Of a stretch of 64,000 nt of DNA, positions 21,363 to 30,486 are shown in pieces. The notes under the pieces were generated by a model, which saw nothing but the letters and a program-made list of their open reading frames with translations, did no database searches and was not told where the DNA came from. Within the stretch, counting starts at the first letter, position 1, and the number at the start of each line of letters is the position of its first letter. This stretch comes from Pararge aegeria (lineage: Eukaryota; Arthropoda; Insecta; Lepidoptera; Nymphalidae). A program made the position numbers and the translations under genes. The stretch is from assembly GCF_905163445.1 (NCBI RefSeq), contig NC_053184.1, forward strand, positions 7,502,001 to 7,566,000, given 5' to 3'.

Positions 21363-21716
21363 TAATACTATAAACTTTAAAAAGACATTACTATGCGCTT
21401 AAATTTGAACATATCTAAGATAATATTATCAGTACTTTAAAAAACTTTACAACCGAACCATCGTGCCATATATGATCATCATATCCATTAAGTAAGCTTG
21501 AAAGGTATTTAGGCGATAATATTGAAACTAATGATCCAAAAATGTTCAGAATCAGTATAATTTGAATTCTTCAATAATGAAACCATGTCAAATTACCACC
21601 CTTCAGCCAAAACGGTTAATTTGCTTAGCGTTTTGGTACAATACCGTGTTGATGCTACCTATTTAGTGTAATTTTACTTCTTTTATATTTACTCTCGTTC
21701 TAACCAGATTGTTTAA

Positions 21717-22140
21717 AGTCAAAGTCAAAGTCAAAGTCAAAGTCAAAAATATCTTTATTCAAGTAGGCCCATAGGTGGCACTTTTGATGCGTACATAAGA
21801 ATTACACGGTAGTTAGATGATGGCGATAACCTCATTCGGAAACTTAAAACTAAAGCTACGAGGGTTCCAAACGCGTCCTGGTCTAAGAAGAAGCCCACAA
21901 CAAACTTAGCCGGGTGTTTTTTTTTTTTTGTTATCACCATCTCACAATGTCATTTTAAATTATTAGAAGAGCAACCTGGTTAGAGCAATAATTTACACCC
22001 AAGCTTTTTTATCGTTTACGTAGTTCTTTATACTATAATAGGACTTTTCTATAAGCTTACGTTTAATTAAATCAACTAAAATTTAATTAAAAAAACTAGG
22101 ATTTTTCTTTAAGCTTACGTTTTATTAAATAAACTTCTTA
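21717..22140 (-). repeat. LINE 3' end (family C) with (GTCAAA)n tail
   Basis: Begins with five GTCAAA repeats (21717..21747), the tail of a minus-strand insertion. Next come 'atctttattcaagtaggccc', 'ataggtggcacttttgatgc', 'gatggcgataacctc', 'taaagctacgagggttccaa' and 'aagaagaagcccacaacaaa', with a T run at 21918. Other copies: 37591..37830 and 47028..47108 (plus), 62770..62990 (minus). A minus-strand frame here is not a gene. Confidence 0.8.
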
Positions 22141-22149
22141 GATCTTTGG

Positions 22150-22260
22150 AGGGATATTGCCATATTTAAACCATCTGTTTATGCAAGAAATGTGTAGGTA
22201 TTTTACATGAGCCTCATTAAAGGAGAGAAGCTCAAACCCTACATCGCATTTTCTAGATAA
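22150..22260. repeat. Direct repeat copy 1 (partner at 22972..23085)
   Basis: Shares 'atattgccata', 'aaaccatct', 'atgcaagaaatgtgtaggt', 'gagcctcatt', 'aggctcaa'-like and 'catcgcattttct' with the partner about 820 bp downstream. Probably two fragments of one LINE family; the stretch between contains an RTE-like scrap. Confidence 0.65.
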
Positions 22261-22639
22261 AATTTAAGAAAACGATTTTAAACTTAAGTTTCCATTGTTA
22301 ATCAACATTTTTAAAATAATGTAACGAGTACGTACCCGTTACTTTGCTTTAAAAATGTTAATTTAAATATTTGCTATAGGTGTCTATCTATAAGAAAGTT
22401 TTATCATTATAGTTCGTAAGCATCTACTACTATATCCAAAAAATATCTTATTTTTGCATAAATTAAAGGTTTTATAAATATATAGGTGATATAAATTGCA
22501 GAGTGTGTTTATGAATTACCGTGGCCGCACTACTGACGCCAAAGGCTAATTAGAGCTGAAAAAGTAAAGAAATTGAGTAAACAGAGATTTTCCTTCAAAA
22601 TTTTAGTATATTTTACATAAGAAGACATAATTAACACCA

Positions 22640-22760
22640 AAAAGTAATAAAAAAGCCCGCCAACCCATGTTGGAGCAGCGTGTTAGGTTTAACCTGTTAA
22701 TCTCTCTCTCCTAGGATAAAAAGGCCCTGTGCCCAGAATTGGAACAGATTTTGGACTGAA
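22640..22760 (+). repeat. RTE-like LINE 3' end scrap
   Basis: 'aagcccgccaacccatgttg', 'gagcagcgtg' and then 'ggccctgtgcccag' followed by a TGA. RTE-like elements end their reverse transcriptase with an A-x-Q-Q-W motif encoded by gcccagcagtgg; here that codon set is damaged. Confidence 0.5.
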
Positions 22761-22971
22761 TATGCTATTGTGATAAGTATCAATAGAAAAAGAACATTAG
22801 ATAAACCACGAAAATCTTAGTTAAATTTTTTTTCATTCCGTTTAGCAAATCAATAAAAATAGCAAAGGTATAACCAAAAGTACTGAGCTTGCATAAAATC
22901 ATTCTGGAATTTAGTTGTAAATTTAGCTTTTTTACTTTTTTATTTAATTCCAAAGAGATTGTTTCTTTAAA

Positions 22972-23085
22972 GAGCAATATTGCCATACTTAAGCCATCTA
23001 TTATGCAAGGAATGTGTAGGCCTTTTATTTGGGCCTCATTATTGTAAGAGTGAGGCTCAAAACCTTGCCCATCGCATTTTCTATA
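22972..23085. repeat. Direct repeat copy 2 (partner at 22150..22260)
   Basis: Same block order as copy 1, with 'atgcaaggaatgtgtaggcc' and 'gtgaggctcaaaacc'. Spacing to copy 1 is about 820 bp. Confidence 0.65.
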
Positions 23086-23662
23086 TTTAATTTAAATACT
23101 GGCTACTTCCATAAATTTCAGAGGTCCAAGTTAAACTTTAATGACGCTGCCATCTTTTATTTTCCCTTGTAATTGCTTTAAGCCTCGTAGAGACAAGTCA
23201 TGGCGGACGCAAACTATGTTGGGAATATAAGGATTTCGCACTAAAGCGCGTTCTATTGCACTGTAATGCATTAAGCTGTCTCGCTGGTAATGGATAGGGA
23301 ATTTCATGCTTCAAAGGTCGATTTAAATTAATTTACACATTAAAAATAAAAGTGAAGTAGAGTTGGAAGTCGGAGTAAATATCCTTAATCCGATCAGGGA
23401 TACTACTCTACGGTTGATACGTGTCAAAGGAGTAAGGATCTCAATAAATTGTATTTAGATTAACAATGCGTAATAGATTAAATTCTTAATTCTTACTTTA
23501 CAGCTAACTAAATAGGTATTATTTGATCAAAAGCAATTTCATTATAATCATAATATAATTGTAATCTTTGAGAAACATCCTATACTATAAATTTGCTAAT
23601 AGATACGACGATATGGCCTAGTAATTAAACTTTGAACGAAAAATTGAGATGAACTGTTTGGA
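23086..23662. other. No gene seen
   Basis: AT-rich DNA; 23150..23260 a little GC-richer; nothing recognised. Confidence 0.4.
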
Positions 23663-23960
23663 TTTTTTTTTATGCCACTACAAGTTAGCCCTTGACTATA
23701 ATCTCATGTGGTGAGAAGTGATGATGCAGTCTAAGATGGTAGCGGGGTAACCTGTGAGGAGTATAGCAGCTATACCTATTACATACAGCATACCACAAAA
23801 CGGTTTTGACCCAAGATCGTACTGGAATCGTTTTGCGGCACGTCTTTGTTAGTAAAGTGGTAACTAGCCACAGCCGAAGCCTCCCTCATAGAAAAGTGTT
23901 TGTGGCTTAAAGCAGCGCCGCCAGAAGTAGAGCACGAAGACATCGGGGGAACCTAAACCA
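23663..23960 (-). repeat. LINE 3' end (family G), longest copy
   Basis: A T run at 23664 marks the poly(A) of a minus-strand element. Then 'gccactacaagttagccctt', 'gatgatgcagtctaagatgg', 'agcggggtaacctgtgagga', 'gatcgtactggaatcgtttt', 'gcggcacg' and 'ggtaactagccacagccgaa'. Non-coding 3' UTR of a LINE, 5'-truncated. Confidence 0.7.
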
Positions 23961-23997
23961 ATGCCCTAAAGAAGGCTACACACAGAACCTCTAACTT

Positions 23998-24150
23998 CAT
24001 GTTCATCACATAAACATTTTCCAGTTATAGGAATCGAACCTACGGCTTTGGAATCAGAAAGCAGGGTCGCTACCCACTGCGCATTGGCGCAGTGGGTAGC
24101 GACCCTTTGACATCAATTGACGGCCGATTGCGGCCGTCAATTGATGTCGA
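23998..24150 (-). repeat. tRNA-derived SINE (family A) head rearranged into two hairpins
   Basis: 23998..24082 is a normal minus-strand head ('ggaatcgaacctacgg' box B region, then 'gggtcgctacccactgcgc'). It is followed by ATTG and an exact reverse complement of the last 19 bases (24087..24105). Then comes a second perfect hairpin: 24109..24126, loop ATTG, 24131..24148. In an ordinary copy the two unique arms are simply joined by CAAT. Here both have been mirrored around ATTG. Confidence 0.9.
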
Positions 24151-24904
24151 GCACATCTTTGTTTAATTTTATATGTTTCTTCAGTCAAAGGTAAGATCAA
24201 GCATACTTTATAAGTATCACAAAAGGGTGCAAAATAGTACTATGAAGAAAAAATATTTAAACAAATCTGTGATTAAAAATTTGATGAAATAAAAATAAAA
24301 ATAAAAATGCATATTATGCGTTCAAACGAAATGCGAAGCGGTTTAATTGATTTATGGATTTTAAATAGGCTACCGGATAGGTAGGGTTGGGGTTTTGTTC
24401 ATTTCTGCAAATGCAAAACCCCTTTATGATTGACGGCGGATACTTAAGATGTTTACAGACAAAATAAGAAATAAAACCCGAATATCGAACGGAAGCAATG
24501 ATATTGACCCTTTGAGACCCCTGCCCAAATACAATGAAGGATCAACAAAAATAGAGAGTGTGGAACGAGCCACACATCTGCCCGCCACTATCGAATAAAT
24601 CTACTATAAAATAATATTTTTATTTTGATTACGCATGCACGGGTTAGGCAGATGTTAGAAACTTATTACACTTACCTGTACTTCGTCGAACTATGCATGC
24701 CTATGTATAATGTGTGATAATGACATATTCGTTTGTTTGTTTGTTTGAAAACTTTATTGCACACACACATTTTATACAAAGTAAACACATAATCTAATTA
24801 TTATTACCGCTATTATATTATTGGACTGTATTAAAATTGCATGTTTTTTAAAATTTATTCTATGTGTTAATTGCAACCAATGGTTTGTATATTTGCACGC
24901 CAGC
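24151..24904. other. No gene seen; LINE end with (GTTT)n at 24731..24790
   Basis: AT-rich. At 24731 several GTTT repeats lead into 'gaaaactttattgcacacac', which looks like the 3' end of a minus-strand LINE with an AAAC tail. No other feature. Confidence 0.4.
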
Positions 24905-25325
24905 TAATGGCAATACACTGTAACTTCGTAATTGATATTTAAATGACGTCTATTTTAACGTGTATATTATGCAAATAAAAATCTATGTATCTATCTACCT
25001 ATCTATCTACAGAAGAAGTAGAATCAGATCAGAAACATACTGACTTGACGTTTCAATTTGGCCTTCTTGAAATAAATGAATTATGATATATATATATGTT
25101 TTAAACTTAGAATTGAAAAGCAGTCTTATCGCTAAAGTAATCTCCCAGACAAGCTTTGACGTTAGGACAACCTTTGACGTTAGGTTAGTACCTAATGATT
25201 AAGTACTACTAATAATGCTTGTTAACTGCTGTTAGTGATAATTGCTCTATTGGGTTAAATCTTCAATATTTTTTTTAGGTTTGTCTAAATATGTAAGTAC
25301 TGTTGTCTAAGTACGGAGAGATTTA
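24905..25325 (+). repeat. Composite repeat, inverted copy of 38551..38964
   Basis: Contains in order: a LINE 3' end with 'gtaattgatatttaaatgac' and an (ATCT)n tail (24984..25010); a truncated LINE end with 'actgacttgacgtttcaa'; then 'gtcttatcgctaaagt', 'gacgttaggacaacctttga', 'tgcttgttaactgctgttag' and 'tctaagtacggagag'. The reverse complement of the whole order is found at 38551..38964 with moderate divergence. Confidence 0.8.
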
Positions 25326-25456
25326 AAAATTTTTGCCCCCGATTATATACTCTCATAATCAAAAATGTCTCCTGCCCTTACTAACCGTAGTGTACTGACC
25401 CTGAGTCAGAAAACTGAAGTTATACAATCAAAGTATATCTAACAACTAACATCTTA

Positions 25457-25555
25457 TCTTAATATATATAAATCTCCTGTCACGATGTTTGTCCGCGATG
25501 GACTCCTAAACTACTTAACCGATTTTAAATTAAATTGGCACACCGTGAGCAGTCT
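25457..25555 (+). mobile_element. Helitron-like element, left part (split by Jockey)
   Basis: Starts TC after A at 25457 and matches 12185..12283 closely, up to 'caccgtgagcagtct'. The match resumes at 30487 on the far side of the Jockey insertion. Differences from the other copy are few. Confidence 0.75.
25543..25555. repeat. Target site duplication, left copy (13 bp)
   Basis: 'ccgtgagcagtct' occurs here and at 30474..30486, exactly flanking the Jockey-type element, and once only in the unoccupied Helitron at 12185..12471. The last T may belong to the element's tail. Confidence 0.9.
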
Positions 25556-25786
25556 TTTTTTGCTTTTTCGGAAGGACACTTGCCGATAACCACCTAAGGG
25601 GTTGCTACGGCGTCACCGGGGGAGTGGGGCGAGCGCGAAAGCTCGCCATGAGAAGAGCCCCAGGGCTCGACGACATCGGGGGGAGTATGGGAGACGTCGA
25701 CCCGAGGGTGCCTCCTGCGAGGACTCGGACCTCGGCTCGGTTCGACGTTAAGCTGACTGTTGGTGGACTTTTGGACTAATCATTGT
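25556..25786 (-). other. 3' UTR of the Jockey-type element
   Basis: GC-rich non-coding segment after the ORF2 stop, containing 'ggtggttatcggcaagtgtc' in element orientation and ending in GCAAAAAAA. In LINEs the 3' UTR is the part bound by the element's own reverse transcriptase to start copying. Confidence 0.8.
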
Positions 25787-28696
25787 TTAGTCCGAACGCC
25801 CCCGTGACCGTGGTAAGGATCCACGTCCGGATGACGTCAGAAATCGGGGCCCTCGTCTTCGCCGGCGAAGACGCTGTGAATGTTGCGTGTGTGTGTGTTG
25901 TTGGGACACGTTGTCGGTAGTTATTTTGTCGTCAGGGTCGTCAAGGACATGCTTCGGACGTCGCCGCTTTGGTTCGACGTCGGGGACGGGGGTATAAGTG
26001 GACGCCTCGACCACTAGGGGGTTGGGGTGTCGGACTGCATTTTCAAAGTAGGTCTTTGATAATGTTTTCATGTACTGGGCTATGGTGGGAAGATCGAGGT
26101 CTCGGTGGAGATCTACGTTGCGCATGTACCACGGACTGTCCGTGGTCATACGCATAAATTTGTTCTGCAGGACTTGAAAGCTCCTGTAGGAGCTGTGAGG
26201 GCGATGGGCGAATACGACGCTGGCGTATGTCATAATGGGACGTATGCACGTTTTATACAAGGTTACCTTGTGACGGAGGGATAATTTGCTTTTGCGGCAA
26301 ATCATCGGATAGAGACGACCCATCACATACGCAGCCTTGTTGCGGGCCTTGCGAATGTGTGCGGTGAAGCTCATTCTATGATCGAACGTTACTCCCAGGT
26401 ATTTGGCCTTGTCTTGCCAGGGTATGGGACGCCCGTAGAGGGTGACCTCTGCGGGGTTTACCGTGAAGCGGCCTCTCGGTTTGCCCGTGAAGAGCACCGC
26501 TGCGCTCTTCTCGGGGTTAACCTCGATCCTCCAGAGGCGGAACCACTTGCCCAGCAGGTGGAGCGCCTTTTGGAGTCGACTTGCAATGTTGCTCTTTTTG
26601 GGATCGGTCGCAAAGAGAGCGGTATCGTCGGCGAATTGGGCCAGATTGACCGTCGCCGGTAGGTCGCGGGGAATGTCGCTCGTGAAGAGCGCGTATAGAA
26701 GTGGGGAGAGCGCGGAGCCCTGAGGGACTCCCGCTCGTATAGGTCTAGGGGAAGAGAGCGTACCGTCTAGACGATAGCGAAATGTGCGATCGGTGAGATA
26801 CGCTCGCAGCAAACGAACGAGACTAGCTGGCACGCCCAGATGGTGCAGCTTGTACAACAAGCCGGCGTGCCAGACCCTGTCGAAGGCCTTGGCAATGTCT
26901 AAGAACACGGCCCCAGTGGGGCTCATGTGTCTGTATCGATTGAATCCTGCCAGTATGTGCTCCGTGAGGCGGTGCGCTTGGTGGACGCAAGAGTGCTTGG
27001 CTCGAAAGCCGAATTGCTCGTCGTTAAGGAGGTTTTTCTCCTCTACGACTGCCTTCAGTCTGTGTAATATTACCCTCTCATACACCTTTCCTAAGGTGTT
27101 GAGGAGGCTTATAGGGCGATAGCTGGAGGGAAGGTCGCGGGGTTTGCCCGACTTGTGGATACCTATGACTGTTGCTTCCTTCCACTGGTTGGGGAAGTAG
27201 CAGTTTGCCAAGAATACATTAAAAATTACCACTAGTAGGTTGATAATTTGTCCTGGGAGTAACTTTAGGGTTTTATTGGTAATGCCGTCGGGGCCTGGGG
27301 CTTTCTTAGAGTGGAAACCCTTGATAATAGTATGAACTTCATCGCAGGTCGTCGGGGCGAGAGGTTCACCATCGGGAGGGGTCGAGAGGATTGTTGCGAG
27401 TTCGCTTTCGACTCGCAAGACGTGGGGCCTATCAATGGATACGGTGCTCGGAGAGCATTGGGATTCGAGGCAGTCAGCCATGCATTCAGCCTTATCGATA
27501 TCTTCAAAGGCGGGCGGAAGGTCGGGCCGTGCTAACGGGGGGAGGGCGGGAGCGCGGGTCATTTTGAGAGCCTTCGCCAGTTTGTAGAACGCACTACGCG
27601 ATGGCGAGAGCTCCCCCAAGAACCTGTCCCATTGTCCGTGTCGGAGTGCGGTAATGATAGACACTACCTTCCTCTGGGCTCTCCAGAGTTCTAACCGATT
27701 CTGTCGTGTCGGATATTTGTCATGCTCCCTATGGGCCCTATTCTTGTTTGTGATTAGCTCTCGCGCGTCCTCCGTGAGTACCATGCGGTAAAATCCGCAC
27801 GGCATCTCGCGGGAGCATTCGCTCGTAGCGTCACAAACGTGGTTGGTCAGGTGCAGTGAGGCTGCCTGGGCTTGCTCTAATGTCTCTACGACGTCAGGAA
27901 TTTTAGAGAGGTGCACAGAGTCCTTCGCTTCGAGTAGCCCGGAGAGCTTCTTGAAGTCGATGACTTTACGGGTCGGGAGGATCGCGGGGCCTACGGGGCC
28001 TAGCTGTAGTTTGACAGGTCTGTGATCCGAATATAGCTCGGATAGCACTTCCACAGAGTTCACCTGAAGGGTGATATTCTTGAGGAGCGCTATGTCGAGT
28101 ATGTCCGGTCGGTCGATCGAACTATCCGACATCGGGAAGCGAGTCGGCGAGTCTGGGGCAACTACGATAAAGTTGAGGTCGGGTCGTCTGACAAGTATGT
28201 TAAGTTGTCGTCCGTGCGCGTTAGTGGAGCGGGACCAGTCGGTGTGCTTAGCGTTGAAGTCGCCAGCCAAAATGACAGAGTCACCTAAGGAGAGGAGAGC
28301 GAGTAAGTCACTCTCTAAAAAGGTTTTGTTCGGTGAGAGATAAACGGATGCTAGTATGATCGACGGATGGCCGGTCATACCCACCTGACATACGGAGGCT
28401 TCCATGTTGGTAAGCTGTGGAGGATCGAGAGGAGTGCAGTGAAGAGCCCTTCTGTAATAGATCGCGGTACCACCCAACCGGTTGGTGGTCCGATCATTTC
28501 TAATTAAGTTATAATTTCCAACTTTGGGATCGCTTCTACTAGGTTTTAAGAAGGTCTCTTGCACTAGGAAGATATCGATTTGTTGTGCACATATAAATTC
28601 ACGGATTTGATGCATTTGATCGATAATGCCGTTTGCATTAAAGAAGCTGACTGCCAGGGAGTGTGGTTTTACCCTACCTTTATATGTACTACCCAT
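25787..28696 (-). CDS. ORF2: endonuclease / reverse transcriptase of the Jockey-type element
   Basis: 969 residues. The N-terminal apurinic-like endonuclease nicks target DNA: FFNANG (N20, N22), LVQETF (E47), AGDFNAKH (D146, N148, H151), ILDIAL (D201) and YSDHRP (S223, D224, H225). The reverse transcriptase runs from about 460 to 740: KKAPGPDG, SSYRPISLL, FLDIAKAFD (D600), GVPQGSALSP (656-665), FADDT (D690, D691), then YLGV. All expected catalytic residues are present. After the C-terminal HRDLDLPTI region (863-872) there is an extra tail of about 70 residues, rich in His/Gln (THTQHSQ) and Arg (RRRRR), longer than I expect for Jockey proteins. The ATG overlaps the ORF1 stop in TAATG, suggesting termination-reinitiation. 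Acts in cis on its own RNA by target-primed reverse transcription. Confidence 0.96.
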   Translation of the reverse strand: MGSTYKGRVKPHSLAVSFFNANGIIDQMHQIREFICAQQIDIFLVQETFLKPSRSDPKVGNYNLIRNDRTTNRLGGTAIYYRRALHCTPLDPPQLTNMEASVCQVGMTGHPSIILASVYLSPNKTFLESDLLALLSLGDSVILAGDFNAKHTDWSRSTNAHGRQLNILVRRPDLNFIVVAPDSPTRFPMSDSSIDRPDILDIALLKNITLQVNSVEVLSELYSDHRPVKLQLGPVGPAILPTRKVIDFKKLSGLLEAKDSVHLSKIPDVVETLEQAQAASLHLTNHVCDATSECSREMPCGFYRMVLTEDARELITNKNRAHREHDKYPTRQNRLELWRAQRKVVSIITALRHGQWDRFLGELSPSRSAFYKLAKALKMTRAPALPPLARPDLPPAFEDIDKAECMADCLESQCSPSTVSIDRPHVLRVESELATILSTPPDGEPLAPTTCDEVHTIIKGFHSKKAPGPDGITNKTLKLLPGQIINLLVVIFNVFLANCYFPNQWKEATVIGIHKSGKPRDLPSSYRPISLLNTLGKVYERVILHRLKAVVEEKNLLNDEQFGFRAKHSCVHQAHRLTEHILAGFNRYRHMSPTGAVFLDIAKAFDRVWHAGLLYKLHHLGVPASLVRLLRAYLTDRTFRYRLDGTLSSPRPIRAGVPQGSALSPLLYALFTSDIPRDLPATVNLAQFADDTALFATDPKKSNIASRLQKALHLLGKWFRLWRIEVNPEKSAAVLFTGKPRGRFTVNPAEVTLYGRPIPWQDKAKYLGVTFDHRMSFTAHIRKARNKAAYVMGRLYPMICRKSKLSLRHKVTLYKTCIRPIMTYASVVFAHRPHSSYRSFQVLQNKFMRMTTDSPWYMRNVDLHRDLDLPTIAQYMKTLSKTYFENAVRHPNPLVVEASTYTPVPDVEPKRRRPKHVLDDPDDKITTDNVSQQHTHTQHSQRLRRRRRGPRFLTSSGRGSLPRSRGRSD

Positions 28697-30207
28697 TAAC
28701 GGATTGCTTTTTGGATAGTCCCGATGGTTGTTAGGAGGCTAGAGTGCTCACGCATAGCCTGGTTGAGGGAGACCTTTGCCTTTGCAAAGAATACTTTTAC
28801 CTCGTTCATGTCAACCGCAGACACGAGGTACTGGATGAAGTCCAGGGGGTCCATATCCGGAGATAGGTGCATGGGCGAGGGCGCTGAGGCCGGGTGGGCC
28901 GCTGCCGGTGCGGTGGCCTGAGGGGCTACCGGCACCGGTGCGGGGGCGGGGGCGGAGGCGCTAGGCGCTCCGTTAAGGGGCTTGGCCCATGCGCTGGTAG
29001 CGGGTACCGGCGCTGGGACGAAGCGTTGGGCGGGCTGTGCTGCGGGTCTCCGAGCCGGCGGCGGACCCCTGCGCCGTGTAAACTGCGGCGCCTTTGGGCA
29101 TCCGCGATAATTCGCGGGGTGCCCTTGGGTGTAGCAGAGTACACAGCTCGGTGGTTCGTCGACGGTCGGGTCCCGTCGGGAGCAATCGGCGGTGCCGTGG
29201 TCGCCCAGGCACTTGACGCACCTAGGGCGGGCGAAACAATTCCTTGCGGAATGGCCGTACAGTTGGCATCGGTGGCACTGGCCGACCTTGCCTCTGTTAT
29301 GGGGTTTCTCGATAGTGAGTCCTGAAAGGTGGCACACTTTTTCGAGATTGTAAATCTCTTTACCTTCGGGGGAAAGTTCTAATAAAACGAGAACCATCTC
29401 GTAGACATATTTCGTCCTGGTATTGTACATCCTATGTACCTCCAGGACAGGTAGATTTTGCGACAAAAGGTCGGCTTTTATTACCTCGGAGCTAATCTCC
29501 TTCGGTAATCCTTTAATGACGACGCGGAGAATGCGTTCGTCTCTTAGGGCGTAGGTATGAAAACCTATATTATGCTCTCTGAGCATTGAAGTTAGCCGAC
29601 GGTGGTCGTCGGAGGATAGGCACTGTACTCTAATGCCTATAGCGGTGGATCGGGCACCGGTGAAGCCGATGCCGTTCGCTTCAAGAAGCGGGATGATTTT
29701 CATCCATGCGAGCTTGTCGCGGATGAAGAGAGGTGGGATTCTATCCCTGGGTTGGGGTTGCTCCTCCATAGGGGAGTCTTCGGGCTCGTCTTCGTCCGCA
29801 GGGGAAGCCTGGGACGCTGCGCGAGGCGCTGCGCGGGGCGCTTGGGACTGGCTCTTAATCGGGCGGTCCGGTACCACTTTCTTTGGCGGGTTCGCCTTGG
29901 ATTTGGAAGCCTTAAGCTTCCGCTTTTTAGCACCGACGACGGTGAAGCCGTCGTCGGTCTCGGATGATGCCGGGGAGGTAGATTCTTCGATCGCTATCGC
30001 AGGGATAGCGACCGGGTCTTCAGTAATCGGCTCTGCGGGAGCCGGGGATTGCGGGCTGTCCGTGAACACTCTAGGCCTAACAGTCCTAAAGCGGTTTAGG
30101 TAACCCGCGTTATTCTCCTGGAGGTCCTTTAAGAGGGCCTCCAGATTAAGGTCGGAGTCGGCGAGGGCCATGGCGGCCCCCGGGGTAGCGGTTGACCTCC
30201 CTGCCAT
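28696..30207 (-). CDS. ORF1: gag-like nucleic-acid binding protein of the Jockey-type element
   Basis: 503 residues. An acidic and Lys-rich N-terminal part (to about 150, with KKRKLKASKSK near 94-104) is followed by a folded region at about 155-300 (FIRDKLAWMKIIPLLEANGI, then LRVVIKGLPKEISSEVIKAD), which fits the RRM-like and PRE/C2HC regions of Jockey gag proteins. Three zinc knuckles follow: C311-C314-H319-C324, C330-C333-H337-C342 and C355-C358-H363-C370. A long Pro/Ala-rich linker (380-445) leads to a predicted helical C-terminus. Gag proteins of this type bind element RNA and help nuclear targeting. The start at 30207 lies just 3' of the 5' UTR. Intact, no frameshift. Many antisense frames here are shadows caused by high GC. 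Confidence 0.95.
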   Translation of the reverse strand: MAGRSTATPGAAMALADSDLNLEALLKDLQENNAGYLNRFRTVRPRVFTDSPQSPAPAEPITEDPVAIPAIAIEESTSPASSETDDGFTVVGAKKRKLKASKSKANPPKKVVPDRPIKSQSQAPRAAPRAASQASPADEDEPEDSPMEEQPQPRDRIPPLFIRDKLAWMKIIPLLEANGIGFTGARSTAIGIRVQCLSSDDHRRLTSMLREHNIGFHTYALRDERILRVVIKGLPKEISSEVIKADLLSQNLPVLEVHRMYNTRTKYVYEMVLVLLELSPEGKEIYNLEKVCHLSGLTIEKPHNRGKVGQCHRCQLYGHSARNCFARPRCVKCLGDHGTADCSRRDPTVDEPPSCVLCYTQGHPANYRGCPKAPQFTRRRGPPPARRPAAQPAQRFVPAPVPATSAWAKPLNGAPSASAPAPAPVPVAPQATAPAAAHPASAPSPMHLSPDMDPLDFIQYLVSAVDMNEVKVFFAKAKVSLNQAMREHSSLLTTIGTIQKAIR

Positions 30208-30473
30208 GCAGGGAGGTGTGTGCCTAAAAAAAGGGTGTGGCCCTATGGGGCCTCGCCTTTAGGTGACGAGGGTGTTAAACTACGCTAATAATAACACGTG
30301 TACTTACAGGAATCCTAGACCCTAGAACTACACTGCACTACCACAACGCAGAAACGGACACTGATTTCCACTGACACTTTCACCTCGAGCAATCGGTTGC
30401 GAGACAGACATCCGTACGGGACGGATGCGCGAGTCGGAAATCGCGAGCGGACTGAGTTATGAGAGACTTATAT
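30208..30473 (-). promoter_or_regulatory. 5' UTR / likely internal promoter of the Jockey-type element
   Basis: Jockey elements carry a Pol II promoter inside the transcribed 5' end. Reading from 30473 on the minus strand, an initiator-like 'aactcagtccg' occurs about 18 bases in, and further TCAGT/GCAGT words follow. Shortly before the ORF1 ATG lies 'cacctaaaggcgaggcccc'. The exact start site is not proven. Confidence 0.5.
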
Positions 30474-30486
30474 CCGTGAGCAGTCT
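30474..30486. repeat. Target site duplication, right copy (13 bp)
   Basis: Identical to 25543..25555. The Helitron sequence continues directly after it. Confidence 0.9.

Larger units (their letters stand above)
25556..30473 (-). mobile_element. Full-length Jockey-type non-LTR retrotransposon
   Basis: A 4.9-kb element on the minus strand: 5' UTR of about 266 bp (30208..30473), ORF1, ORF2, then 231 bp of 3' UTR ending in a short A run (T run 25555..25561 on the plus strand). It is flanked by perfect 13-bp target duplications, so it is full length at the 5' end, which is rare for LINEs. Both ORFs are open with no stop or frameshift. It is much GC-richer than the surrounding DNA. Jockey affinity is inferred from the ORF layout, the FADDT reverse-transcriptase motif and the C-terminal HRDL-x-LPTI region. 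Recent insertion and possible activity are inferred. Confidence 0.93.

Noticed and set aside
26043..30103. Many frames on both strands overlapping the two Jockey ORFs
   Set aside because: They are shadows in GC-rich coding DNA; the true frames contain the endonuclease, reverse transcriptase and zinc-knuckle motifs.
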